Shown here one piece after another: positions 34,886 to 48,217 of a stretch of DNA of 64,000 nucleotides. The stretch is from Paenibacillus andongensis. GTDB taxonomy: Bacteria; Bacillota; Bacilli; Paenibacillales; NBRC-103111. Location: NCBI RefSeq assembly GCF_025369935.1, contig NZ_CP104467.1:1193001-1257000 (forward strand), in the 5' to 3' direction. The translations under genes and the position numbers were made by a program. Within the stretch, counting starts at the first letter, position 1. Every line of letters starts with the position of its first letter. The notes under the pieces are model-generated. The model did no database searches, was not told where the DNA came from, and worked only from the letters and a program-made list of their open reading frames with translations.

Positions 34886-35881
34886 ATGGCTCAGACCTAC
34901 CCGCAGCAGGCAAACGCAGGGAAACCAATGGCCAGCCTCAAGCCTAGAAGGAAACTCAGTTGGGGTGGGGTAACTCCCTACCTCTTCATTTTCCCATGGA
35001 TCTTCGGATTCCTAGTGTTCACTTTAGGGCCGTTGTTATTCTCGCTTATTATTTCATTTTTCGATTGGCCGATTGTAGGTAAAGTGCGCTTTATCGGTTT
35101 AGGTAATTATGTGAATATGTTTACGAAAGACCCGCTGTTCTGGAAATCGTTCTGGGTGACTATCAAGTTCGCAGCGCTGTTTGTTCCGCTCAATATAGCG
35201 GTTGCGCTTGGACTTGCGATACTTCTTAATCAGAAAATTCGCGGCAGCGCGATTTTTCGAACCGCGTTTTACTTGCCCTCTGTGATCTCAGGCGTGGCGC
35301 TAGCTATGATCTGGTCCTGGGTGTACAGCGGAGATTACGGCATTCTGAATTATTTTCTGTCGATTATCGGTGTGCAAGGTCCGGACTGGTTGAATAATAA
35401 ACAATGGTCTCTGGTAGCGATGGTCGTTGCCAGCCTATGGGGACAAGGCTCGATGATGCTCGTTTTTCTTGCAGGGCTCAAGGGAATACCGAAGGATCTC
35501 TACGAATCTGCTTCGATCGATGGTGCTGGTAAGCTCAGACAATTCTTTAGCGTTACGATTCCGATGCTCAGCCCGACCATTATATTCAATCTGATTACAT
35601 CCATCATCGCGGCGTTCCAACAGTTGACCCTTGCGCTCCTGCTCACCGGAGGCGGTCCGCTGAAATCAACGTATTTCTATGCGATGTATATGTATGAGAA
35701 TGCTTTTAAGTTTTTTAAAATGGGTTATTCCGCGGCTAACGCATGGTTCATGTTCCTGATTGTCCTCAGTCTGACGTTCCTTGTATTCAAATCGTCAGAG
35801 GCTTGGGTGTTCTATGAAGGTGAAATGAAGCAAAAGTCACAGAAGAAAGTGAAATCAGGCGAAAGGAGGCGGTCTGCATGA
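34886..35881 (+). CDS. sugar ABC transporter permease 1 (CUT1)
   Basis: A 331-residue permease with six helices after a short cytoplasmic head; the EAA loop reads YESASIDGAGKLRQFFSVTIP. It partners the lipoprotein before it and overlaps permease 2 by 4 nt (ATGA). Confidence 0.92.
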   Translation: MAQTYPQQANAGKPMASLKPRRKLSWGGVTPYLFIFPWIFGFLVFTLGPLLFSLIISFFDWPIVGKVRFIGLGNYVNMFTKDPLFWKSFWVTIKFAALFVPLNIAVALGLAILLNQKIRGSAIFRTAFYLPSVISGVALAMIWSWVYSGDYGILNYFLSIIGVQGPDWLNNKQWSLVAMVVASLWGQGSMMLVFLAGLKGIPKDLYESASIDGAGKLRQFFSVTIPMLSPTIIFNLITSIIAAFQQLTLALLLTGGGPLKSTYFYAMYMYENAFKFFKMGYSAANAWFMFLIVLSLTFLVFKSSEAWVFYEGEMKQKSQKKVKSGERRRSA

Positions 35882-36690
35882 AACGGATCATCGTTTATAC
35901 GATGCTGATAATCTGCTCACTGCTGTTCGTCGCTCCGTTGTTCTGGGCGGTGACGACGGCGGTGAAATCCCCTTCGGAGCTGTACCTTTTCCCGCCAAAA
36001 TGGATTCCTTCCGTTTGGAAATTCAGCAATTTCGCCGATGCATGGACGATTCAGCCTTTTACCTTATTCCTGGAAAATACCGTCATTGTGACGTTGATGT
36101 CAACGCTCGGCCAACTGATATCCTGTACGCTCGTAGCCTATGGGTTTGCGAGATTCGATTTTAAAGGGCGCGATCTGCTGTTTCTGATCGTGCTTGCTAC
36201 GATGATGATCCCTTGGGAAGTCACCATGATCCCGCAGTATATGGAGTTTAACTATCTGGGCTGGATTAATACGCTCAAACCGCTTATAGTTCCGTCGTGG
36301 TTCGGCTCGGCTTATTTTATCTTCTTGCTGAGACAGTTCATTCTGACGCTTCCGCGTGAACTAGATGAGGCGGCAACGATCGATGGGGCTAACAAATTTG
36401 CTATTCTAGTGCGGATTATTGTTCCGCTCATGGGACCATCGCTCATCTTAGTCGGTGTATTTCAGATTATGAGTTGTTGGAACGATTATCTGGGACCGCT
36501 CATTTTCCTAAATGATCAGTCGAAATATACACTGACGCTTGGATTGTCGCAGTTCAAAGGGATGTTTGGCGTCGATATGCAGTCCATTATGGCGATTACC
36601 TGCCTGATCTCCATCCCGCCGCTGGCTGTGTTCTTCTTCGCGCAGCGCTATATTGTCGGTGGCATCGCCGGTACGGGGATTAAGGGGTAG
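35878..36690 (+). CDS. sugar ABC transporter permease 2 (CUT1)
   Basis: A 270-residue MalG-type permease with six helices and EAA loop LDEAATIDGANKFAILVRI. Its ATG overlaps the previous TGA. No ATPase gene follows, so a shared MsmX-like ATPase is expected. Confidence 0.92.
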   Translation: MKRIIVYTMLIICSLLFVAPLFWAVTTAVKSPSELYLFPPKWIPSVWKFSNFADAWTIQPFTLFLENTVIVTLMSTLGQLISCTLVAYGFARFDFKGRDLLFLIVLATMMIPWEVTMIPQYMEFNYLGWINTLKPLIVPSWFGSAYFIFLLRQFILTLPRELDEAATIDGANKFAILVRIIVPLMGPSLILVGVFQIMSCWNDYLGPLIFLNDQSKYTLTLGLSQFKGMFGVDMQSIMAITCLISIPPLAVFFFAQRYIVGGIAGTGIKG

Positions 36691-36754
36691 ATTGGTCCTT
36701 TCTATGATAAAAGTCATTGGAAATTATACAATCATATCCCATTTCCTGCAGTGA

Positions 36755-40772
<4,018 letters not shown>

Positions 40773-40827
40773 AAGCGATTCGAACCCAGCTACGCTTGGC
40801 AGTTAAGAATCTATAAAATCGTGTTTT

Positions 40828-40857
40828 AAAAGTCCGCTTTCAGAACGTGGACTTTTT
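40828..40857 (+). terminator. terminator between the SDR and GcvPA-like genes
   Basis: AAAAGTCCGC (40828-40837) pairs with GTGGACTTTT (40847-40856), followed by TTTAAA. The downstream pair is therefore at least partly separated from the lacZ operon; no clear promoter was found in the 130 bp. Confidence 0.75.
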
Positions 40858-40899
40858 AAACTACCTTTATAAGTACAACGATGAATGGAGGCGTTACCT

Positions 40900-42300
40900 T
40901 TGCCTAATAACAGAACTTATGCCCATCCTTATATACCGAATACTGTGCCTGAGGTTCGTGATGCGATGCTGAAGGAAATCGGCCTGACATCAATGGACCA
41001 GCTTCATGACGCCATTCCAAACAGCTTGAAGCTGAATCGGGAGATGAACCTCCCGCCAGCCATGACGGAATATGAGCTGCGCCGCCATATAGATGGTCTA
41101 CTCGCCAAGAATAAGCACGGTGCCGCTTATCTGAATTTCCTCGGAGCGGGCTGCTGGCAGCATTTTATTCCGGCTGTCTGTGACGAAATCAATCAGCGTT
41201 CCGAGTTCGTTACAGCTTATGCCGGTGAACCCTATGAAGATCACGGACGATTCCAAACCCTGTTCGAGTATCAAAGCCTGATGGCTGAGCTGGTTGATAT
41301 GGACGTCGTTAATGTCCCTACCTTCGACTGGGCACAAGCGGCTTCAACAGCGATTCGGATGGCGGGCCGCATTACCGGCCGCCGTGTTGCACTGCTTCCA
41401 AAGTCAGTCGATCCCGACAAAGTGATGATCATTAACAACTACTGCACACCAGTGATGGAGCTGCGTTTTGTTGAAATCAACGAGGCAACCGGCAAAATGG
41501 ACTTGAATGATTTGCGCAGCAAGCTATCCAGCGAGGTAGCTGCGGTATACTTCGAGAATCCTGGTTACCTTGGCATCATCGAAGACCAAGGACATGAAAT
41601 CTCGGAGCTTGCTCATTCCGTGAATGCCATCTCCATCGTTGGCGTGGACCCAATCTCACTTGGCGTACTTCAGCCTCCGAGCCAATATGGCGCAGATATC
41701 GTCTGTGGAGATTTGCAGCCGCTGGGGATGCATATGAACTACGGCGGCGGGCAAGCCGGATTTATCGCGACGCGCGACGAAGAGACCTATGTCATGGAAT
41801 ATCCTTCACGGTTGTTCGGCATCGTGCCGACCGAGGTTGAAGGTGAATATGGCTTCGGCGACGTGGCTTATGAGCGCACATCCTTCGCGCTTCGCGAGAA
41901 AGGGAAGGAGTCCGTCGGTACCCAGACAGCATTATGGGGCATAACCGCAGGTGTATACTTGTCCTTGCTTGGGCCAACGGGTATGCAGGAGGTCGGCGAG
42001 ACCATCATACAGAAATCGCAATACGCTGCAAAGAAACTCTCCGCCATTCCAAGCATTTCCCTTCGATTCGGCGAGACTGCTTTCTTCAAGGAGTTTGTTG
42101 TTGATTTCAACGATACTGGCCTAACTGTTGCTGAAATTAATGCGCGCTTGTCAGAAGCGGGAATATTCGGAGGCAAAGATTTGTCCGCTTCCTTCCCGGC
42201 ATGGGGTCAATGTGCCCTCTACTGCGTTACTGAAATTCATTCGCAGGCTGATCTAGATCGTCTAGCAGACACCATTCAAACCATCGTTCGTAAACCGTGA
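40900..42300 (+). CDS. gcvPA: GcvPA-like PLP-fold protein (glycine dehydrogenase subunit 1 paralogue)
   Basis: Homologue of the first subunit of two-part glycine decarboxylase, 466 residues. Typical segments are NFLGAGCWQHFIPAVCDEI, RSEFVTAYAG and FEYQSLMAELVDMDV. The family blocks that usually read PYQPEISQG and YDGATA are replaced here by AGEPYEDHG and FDWAQAAS, so the ligand site differs. The start is a TTG at 40900 with GGAGG at 40887-40891; an ATG at 40885 lies on top of that site. It sits 30 nt before the GcvPB-like gene and beside lacZ and an SDR, with no gcvT, gcvH or lipoamide dehydrogenase nearby. A true glycine cleavage role is doubtful. Confidence 0.8.
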   Translation: MPNNRTYAHPYIPNTVPEVRDAMLKEIGLTSMDQLHDAIPNSLKLNREMNLPPAMTEYELRRHIDGLLAKNKHGAAYLNFLGAGCWQHFIPAVCDEINQRSEFVTAYAGEPYEDHGRFQTLFEYQSLMAELVDMDVVNVPTFDWAQAASTAIRMAGRITGRRVALLPKSVDPDKVMIINNYCTPVMELRFVEINEATGKMDLNDLRSKLSSEVAAVYFENPGYLGIIEDQGHEISELAHSVNAISIVGVDPISLGVLQPPSQYGADIVCGDLQPLGMHMNYGGGQAGFIATRDEETYVMEYPSRLFGIVPTEVEGEYGFGDVAYERTSFALREKGKESVGTQTALWGITAGVYLSLLGPTGMQEVGETIIQKSQYAAKKLSAIPSISLRFGETAFFKEFVVDFNDTGLTVAEINARLSEAGIFGGKDLSASFPAWGQCALYCVTEIHSQADLDRLADTIQTIVRKP

Positions 42301-42330
42301 TCGATTGATATAGAGAAAGGACGGAACGCC

Positions 42331-43890
42331 ATGAAACGAATTCGCAGAGATCATAAAGTCCGTAATTTTCATCAAGCCAAATGGGATGAGCCGGTCATCT
42401 TTGAGCTTCACCGTCAGGGTGAGCGAGGGGTCATTCCGCCAGGAACGGAAGCTGGCATTGCAGCTGAGGTGGGAGATGGTATTGGACGTATTCCAGTTTC
42501 CATGAAGCGAAAATCAGCGCCGGCTTTACCCGAGATCGGTCAAGCCAAAGTGCTTCGGCATTACTTGCGCCTATCCCAGGAGACTCTAGGCTCCGATTTG
42601 AATGTCGAGATCGGACAAGGGACCTGTACGATGAAGTATATTCCGCGTATCAACGAAATGCTTATCCGTTCGCCACATATGATGGAGCTTCATCCCTTGC
42701 AGGATGCAGATTCCGTGCAGGGCATGTTGGAAATTTTCTATAAACTAGACCTTGCCATGCGTGAGATCAGTGGGATGGATGCCTTCTCGTTCCAACCGAG
42801 CAGCGGCACGCAGGCCTTGCTTGCGATGGCTTCCATCGTTCGTGCTTATCATGATTCGCGGGGTGAGGGGGACCAGCGGGATGAGATCATCACGACGATT
42901 TTCTCTCACCCCTCCCAAGCGGCGACAGCTGCGGTCAAGGGCTACAAAATCATCACACTGCATCCAGATGAAGATGGTTTCCCAGACATAGAGAAGCTGA
43001 AGAGTGTTATCTCCGAGCGAACTGCTGGTTTTGTCGTTGCGAACCCGGAGGATACGGGCATCTATAACCACCGAATCCGCGAGTTTACTGACATTGTTCA
43101 CGAAGCGGGCGGAGTCTGCTTCTACGATCAGGCCAACGCAAACGGCTTGCTTGGCATCACGAGAGCGAAGGAAGCGGGCTTCGACATGTGCTTCTTCAAT
43201 CTGCATAAGACTTTTGCGGCTCCTCATATGTGCGGCGGTCCGGCAACGGGTGCACTTGGTGTGAGTGAGGAACTCAAACGTTTCTTACCTGGACCGCTCG
43301 TGAATTACGACGGAAGCCGTTATGTTTTGACGAATCAGACGGCAGACAGCATTGGCAAAGTCCGCAGCTTCCATGGGGTCGCACAGACTGTCCTGCGTTC
43401 TTACGCTTGGATTATGAGCCTCGGTCCGGATGGACTGAAGGATGTAGCCCAAATTGCGGTGCTGAACAACAATTATCTGTATCACAAAATCCTGCAAATC
43501 CGCGGAGCGAGCGCACCTTATATCAAAGGACGCCGCCTCGAGCAGGTTCGCTACAGCTGGAAGCAGCTTACAGATGAGACAGGTGTCACGACAGAGGATA
43601 TTACCCGCCGCATGTGTGATTTCGGCCTGCATTACTGGACGTCCCATCACCCGTATATCGTGAAGCAGCCGTTTACTTTGGAGCCGACAGAGTCGTATTC
43701 CAAAGAAGATCTGGACGAATACATCCATGCGCTGGAGCATATCTCGAATGAAGCCTACACACAGCCTGATATTGTGCGGTCAGCTCCGCATAACAGTACC
43801 GTTCATCGGAACGATGAGTCGTCTCTGGATGACCCGGAGCAATGGTGCATTACTTGGCGTGCGTATCTGAAAAAGACGCAACCGGTATAA
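42331..43890 (+). CDS. gcvPB: GcvPB-like PLP protein (glycine dehydrogenase subunit 2 paralogue)
   Basis: Homologue of the PLP-bearing subunit of glycine decarboxylase, 519 residues. The PLP lysine is K293 in FNLHKTF. In canonical GcvPB the next stretch is a run of four glycines (HGGGGPG...); here it is HMCGGPATGALG, with the first two glycines lost. The rest follows the family: GSCTMKYNP-like GTCTMKYIPRIN, QPSSGTQALLAM and FTLEPTESYSKEDLDEYIHAL. It probably forms a heterodimer with the preceding product. The substrate could be an amino acid other than glycine or an amino sugar derivative; I cannot tell. Confidence 0.8.
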   Translation: MKRIRRDHKVRNFHQAKWDEPVIFELHRQGERGVIPPGTEAGIAAEVGDGIGRIPVSMKRKSAPALPEIGQAKVLRHYLRLSQETLGSDLNVEIGQGTCTMKYIPRINEMLIRSPHMMELHPLQDADSVQGMLEIFYKLDLAMREISGMDAFSFQPSSGTQALLAMASIVRAYHDSRGEGDQRDEIITTIFSHPSQAATAAVKGYKIITLHPDEDGFPDIEKLKSVISERTAGFVVANPEDTGIYNHRIREFTDIVHEAGGVCFYDQANANGLLGITRAKEAGFDMCFFNLHKTFAAPHMCGGPATGALGVSEELKRFLPGPLVNYDGSRYVLTNQTADSIGKVRSFHGVAQTVLRSYAWIMSLGPDGLKDVAQIAVLNNNYLYHKILQIRGASAPYIKGRRLEQVRYSWKQLTDETGVTTEDITRRMCDFGLHYWTSHHPYIVKQPFTLEPTESYSKEDLDEYIHALEHISNEAYTQPDIVRSAPHNSTVHRNDESSLDDPEQWCITWRAYLKKTQPV

Positions 43891-44201
43891 ATCGCTCTAT
43901 CGTTTTCATCTTGCTGTCATATATAATTATTGTTGAACAGAGAGGCTCCGTGAGGAGCCTTTTCTGTTTACCATCATATTAAAGATTTGACACTATCGAT
44001 TGATCGCGATTTATGACACCTCCATGTAGAGCAAGATTGGATGAATGAATCGACGGTCTCGATTTCCTAGCAAATAGGGGCTAAGTTTAGTTTATCAAAA
44101 ATAAAACAAAACCAGTTGGGAAAAGCAGGAATCGATGAGTGAATCTGTAATATTATATAAAAAGACAAAATTCGCCGATTTTCGGCAAGGAGAGTACAAA
44201 C
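43891..44201 (+). other. intergenic stretch before the SET-domain gene
   Basis: A terminator closes the gcvP-like pair: AGGCTCC/GGAGCCT with outer AACAG/CTGTT pairing (43937-43966). A TTGACA at 43987-43992 with TTTATG 17 bp on could be a promoter. Nothing else was recognised. Confidence 0.6.
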
Positions 44202-44810
44202 ATGATGCATCCGCATACGGAACTGCGATACATTGACGACAAGATCGGTTTCGGGGTTTTCGCTACTAGGCTCATTCCCAAAGGGACAATTACATGGGCG
44301 CTCGATGATTTGGACCAAATTCTGGAGCCGGACGCGGTTCAGGCGCTCGAGGAAGATAGGAAAAAGCTCGTTCTGAAGTACTCCTACCGTAATCAAGATG
44401 GGAAGTACATTCTCTGCTGGGATAATGGCCGTTATGTAAACCACAGCTTCCATGCCAACTGTATCGGAACAGCGTACGAGATAGAAATCGCGGTCCGTGA
44501 CATTCATCCTGGGGAGCAGCTAACCGACGATTACGGCTCGCTGAATGTGGATGAACCGTTCGAATGCTTCCCGGAGGAAGGGACCGATCGAACGCGGGTG
44601 ATGCCCGGTGATTTGCAGCTATATGCTGATATTTGGGATGCTCAAGCGTTAGACGCTTTTCAGCACTATTATGAGGTCGAACAGCCACTAGCGCATCTCA
44701 TTCGTCCGGAATTTCAAGATAAAGTAGAAATCGCTGCTAAAGAGCAGCGATTGGTGGATTCCATACGAGCTATTTATTTTGACCGTGATTCCAAGAATAC
44801 GGTCAAATGA
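44202..44810 (+). CDS. SET-domain protein (putative protein methyltransferase)
   Basis: A 202-residue protein with the core of a SET methyltransferase: GFGVFATRLIPKGTITWA at the N-terminus, RYVNHSFHANC carrying the SAM-binding NHS, and GEQLTDDYG at the pseudoknot. Bacterial SET proteins of this short form have no established targets. AAGGAGA is 8 nt before the ATG. Its 3' end overlaps the convergent ABC exporter gene by 37 nt. Confidence 0.85.
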   Translation: MMHPHTELRYIDDKIGFGVFATRLIPKGTITWALDDLDQILEPDAVQALEEDRKKLVLKYSYRNQDGKYILCWDNGRYVNHSFHANCIGTAYEIEIAVRDIHPGEQLTDDYGSLNVDEPFECFPEEGTDRTRVMPGDLQLYADIWDAQALDAFQHYYEVEQPLAHLIRPEFQDKVEIAAKEQRLVDSIRAIYFDRDSKNTVK

Positions 44811-46915
44811 GGAGCACGCTTCATTAAGTCTTGGAAAAATTCACGCTGCAGCGTGATAAAGACGACCGGTGTTAGCGTGTGAATGGTAGCCGTACGGGGA
44901 ATGTTGCGAAGTAACGCCACTTCCCCAAAGAAATCGCCGTCGGACAGCACAGCAAGCCGATCATTGGTTCCTGTGCTGTTCTTTTTCAACACTTCGACCT
45001 TGCCCCGTACAATAATGTAAAACTTATCCCCAAGATCACCTTCGTCGATGATCGTCCGCTCTTTGGCATAGGATTCCGTTACGAAAAAGTGGGATATATC
45101 CCGTAATAATGATTCATCCATTTCTGAAAAAATCGGAAATAGCTTCAGCCTCCCCGAACTAATCTCTACGTGATAGCCGTCCTCGCTTATGTCGAAGCCA
45201 GTTTGCTTCGTCCACGATTGCTTATAACGACCTTCCGGCAGCATGAGTAATTCCTGGTGACTGCCTTTCTCGGCAATTTCGCCTTGATTCAGCACGTAGA
45301 TACAATCGGCATGCTCAGCCGACGCGAGACGGTGGGTTACGGATATGACGGTCCTGGTGGCCGTTATTTGTTGTAGCGTCTTGTTGATTGCTGCCTCTGT
45401 GGCCGGGTCAAGCGCCGAAGTCGCTTCATCCAGGATTAGAATAGCCGGGTTACGAATGATCGCACGGGCGATCGCTACACGCTGCCGCTGACCGCCGGAT
45501 AGACGTCCGCCCCGCTCACCGACATCCGTATCGTACCCATCTGGCAGGCTCATGACGAAATCGTGGATTTCGGCTAAACGTGCGGCCTCCATGACTTCCT
45601 CGTCGCTTGCTTCAGGCTTGCCTAGACGAATATTTTCACGGATTGAGGATCGGAAGAGGAAGCTTTCCTGAAACACAATGCCGATTTGAGAACGAAGCGA
45701 TGGCAGCGCAATTTGACGGATGTCGGTTCCATCGTAGCGCACGGAGCCCGTCTGCGGATCGTAGAAACGCATCAGCAGGTTAATGATGGTGCTTTTACCG
45801 GAGCCGCTGGCACCAACGAATGCAGCAAAGGTGCCTTTGGGAATCGTCAGGCTGACACCGTTCAAACTGCGCTGCTCCGGGCTGTAAGCGAACGTGACAT
45901 TGCGAAATTCAATGTTGCTTTCAAAATGCGGCAGATGAGTGCCCTGTTCGTTGCTAGGAACACTCGGCTGCTCATCGAGCAGCTCACGGACCCGCTGCAT
46001 ACCGGATGTCGCTTCAATAAATTGAGGGGCAAGCCAGGTTATAGCTGCAACCAAGTAGCTCAGGCTGAGTAGAATCGCGCTGAAGGCGAGCAGTGAACCG
46101 ATGGAGAGGATGCCGAAGTAAGCTAGCATCGATCCCACGCAAATCGTCATCAAGTTCAAAATCATCGTGCCCAGATTAGTTGTACGGTCAATCAGGAAAC
46201 TTAAGAAGCTGGATCGGGTCGATAACTTCCCATACTGCAGCATACGATCGGCAAAGCGTCCAATCATTAAAGGCTGAAGCCCGAACGCTTTAATGACCGG
46301 TTGAGCACTCACATTTTCCTGTATAGCTGTGGCGATACTGGCCTGATCTTCTTTTAACTGATAACTGGCATCATAAGCCTTCTGACCGAATAATTTAGGT
46401 CCAATCAGACAGAGCGGCAACCCAATCACCGCAAGCAGCGCAAGCTGCCATTGCAGGACGAATAGCACCCCTACGTTCAAAATAAGCCCAAGTATGGATA
46501 AAAGCGCGTAGGGTATGAGCTTGATGAACGTATCAATGGAAATGAGATCATTATTGAATCTAGAAACGATATCGCCACCGCTCATTCGATGGAAGAAGTC
46601 GGTAGAGAGGCTCTGCAGCTTCTCAAAGAGCTGCTTATAGTAATTCGTCACGATGCGGGAGCCGAGACTTGCAAACATGCGATCACGGTACATGCCCACC
46701 ACGACAGAAGCAAGAGCGCCGGAAGCCATTAAGGACAAAATAAGCAGTAGCAGGTTATACTGCTGCGGAACGATGGCCAAATCGATAATGAATTTGTAGC
46801 TGAGGGGCATGAACGTTTCGAAGGCCAGCTCTACGAGGAGAGCTGCAAGCAGAAGCGCAGTCTGCAGTTTGTACTGAAGGAAAGAGGAGAAGAGCAGACG
46901 GACAAAGGAAAACAT
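44774..46915 (-). CDS. type I ABC exporter with C-terminal cyclic-nucleotide-binding domain
   Basis: Half-transporter of 713 residues. The membrane domain (about 1-310, six helices) and the nucleotide-binding domain are in MsbA/LmrA order: Walker A FVGASGSGKSTI, signature LSGGQRQR, Walker B ILILDEATSALD and VTHRLA. After residue about 575 a cNMP domain follows, with DEGDLGDKFYIIVRGKVEV and the phosphate-binding FGEVALLRNIPRTATI. Such C-terminal fusions are uncommon and suggest control by cAMP, cGMP or a related ligand. GGGAGG precedes the start at 46915; a longer upstream extension is unsupported. Cargo unknown. Confidence 0.9.
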   Translation of the reverse strand: MFSFVRLLFSSFLQYKLQTALLLAALLVELAFETFMPLSYKFIIDLAIVPQQYNLLLLILSLMASGALASVVVGMYRDRMFASLGSRIVTNYYKQLFEKLQSLSTDFFHRMSGGDIVSRFNNDLISIDTFIKLIPYALLSILGLILNVGVLFVLQWQLALLAVIGLPLCLIGPKLFGQKAYDASYQLKEDQASIATAIQENVSAQPVIKAFGLQPLMIGRFADRMLQYGKLSTRSSFLSFLIDRTTNLGTMILNLMTICVGSMLAYFGILSIGSLLAFSAILLSLSYLVAAITWLAPQFIEATSGMQRVRELLDEQPSVPSNEQGTHLPHFESNIEFRNVTFAYSPEQRSLNGVSLTIPKGTFAAFVGASGSGKSTIINLLMRFYDPQTGSVRYDGTDIRQIALPSLRSQIGIVFQESFLFRSSIRENIRLGKPEASDEEVMEAARLAEIHDFVMSLPDGYDTDVGERGGRLSGGQRQRVAIARAIIRNPAILILDEATSALDPATEAAINKTLQQITATRTVISVTHRLASAEHADCIYVLNQGEIAEKGSHQELLMLPEGRYKQSWTKQTGFDISEDGYHVEISSGRLKLFPIFSEMDESLLRDISHFFVTESYAKERTIIDEGDLGDKFYIIVRGKVEVLKKNSTGTNDRLAVLSDGDFFGEVALLRNIPRTATIHTLTPVVFITLQREFFQDLMKRAPHLTVFLESRSK

Positions 46916-47088
46916 GAATAACCTCCCGAGAGTAAATCGAACCATTTCCTCTATCTTAGCATCGGGTTTGGATTTGGAGTATAGTCTGGATGTAAATTTA
47001 ATGAGGCAAAGAAAGATTTTCCCCTTGTTATATTTTTAGCTGCGTATTGTATAAAGTGCATCAATATGAAACTGCATAGCATAATCGC

Positions 47089-47119
47089 TTGACTTGGAGT
47101 TAACTCCAGAGAGTAAACT
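47089..47119 (+). promoter_or_regulatory. MerR-type promoter of the aldo/keto reductase operon
   Basis: TTGACT (47089-47094) and TAAACT (47114-47119) are 19 bp apart. The perfect palindrome TGGAGTTAACTCCA (47095-47108) lies in the spacer. It is the probable target of the MerR protein encoded at 48218. Confidence 0.88.
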
Positions 47120-47165
47120 GTTTTTGAAAGAAACAATATCTAACAGAAAGTGAGGAACAATCTAA

Positions 47166-48146
47166 ATGGAATATGTGAAACTTGGAAATACTGGCTTGGA
47201 TGTATCTCGGCTTTGTCTTGGCTGTATGAGCTTTGGTGTAGCAGAGCGGTGGGTTCATCCATGGGTACTTAATGAAGAGCGCAGTCGTCCTATTATTAAA
47301 AAAGCTCTGGAGCAGGGTATTAACTTTTTTGATACGGCGAATGTGTATGCAGACGGAACAAGCGAAGAAATTGTTGGACGAGCTCTAAAGGATTATGCCA
47401 ATCGTGATGAAATTGTCCTCGCGACAAAGGTTCATTTCCGCATGCATCAAGGTCCAAACGGGGCTGGTCTTTCCCGAAAGGCAATCTTGAGTGAAATAGA
47501 TAAGAGTCTTAAGCGATTGGGAACCGATTATGTAGACCTTTATCAAATCCATCGCTGGGATTACAATACTCCTATTGAAGAAACAATGGAAGCATTGCAT
47601 GATGTTGTGAAGGCTGGGAAGGCAAGATACATAGGTGCTTCTGCGATGTACGCATGGCAGTTCCTAAAAGCATTACATGTAGCTGAAAAAAATGGGTGGA
47701 CTCGATTTGTGTCGATGCAGAATCATTTAAACCTCATATACCGGGAAGAGGAGAGGGAGATGCTGCCGCTTTGTAAGGAAGAGAAAATCGGTGTGATTCC
47801 ATATAGCCCGCTTGCATCAGGAAGATTGACGCGTGATTGGTCGGAAAGAACACAACGTTCCGAAACCGATCAAGTTCAGAAATCTAAATACGATGCGACT
47901 GCAAGTACGGATCGATTGATTGTGGAGCGTGTTGCAGCAATCGCAGAAAAACGTGGTGTTCCCCGCGCTCAAATCGCACTTGCCTGGTTATTGCAGAAAG
48001 AACCGGTATCAGCTCCCATTATCGGTGCTACGAAATTGTCTCATCTCGATGACCCGGTAGCTGCTCTTTCGATTATATTAACACCTGAAGAAATTGCATT
48101 GCTGGAAGAGCCGTATGTTCCCCATCGGGTAATTGGTGCGGTTTGA
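47166..48146 (+). CDS. aldo/keto reductase
   Basis: NADPH-dependent carbonyl reductase, 326 residues. The AKR catalytic residues appear in DTANVYADG (Asp, Tyr), the Lys of LATKVHF and the His of QIHRWDY. The C-terminal GATKLSHLDD cofactor loop is present. It is close to the YajO/YhdN type. The MerR regulator two genes on and the MerR promoter suggest induction by reactive carbonyls or a related signal (inference). Confidence 0.92.
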   Translation: MEYVKLGNTGLDVSRLCLGCMSFGVAERWVHPWVLNEERSRPIIKKALEQGINFFDTANVYADGTSEEIVGRALKDYANRDEIVLATKVHFRMHQGPNGAGLSRKAILSEIDKSLKRLGTDYVDLYQIHRWDYNTPIEETMEALHDVVKAGKARYIGASAMYAWQFLKALHVAEKNGWTRFVSMQNHLNLIYREEEREMLPLCKEEKIGVIPYSPLASGRLTRDWSERTQRSETDQVQKSKYDATASTDRLIVERVAAIAEKRGVPRAQIALAWLLQKEPVSAPIIGATKLSHLDDPVAALSIILTPEEIALLEEPYVPHRVIGAV

Positions 48147-48217
48147 TGTATGAAACGACAAGAACACCCTAACCATTTATGGGCGTTCTTGATCTCAAAT
48201 TCGGAGGTGAAATCTAC

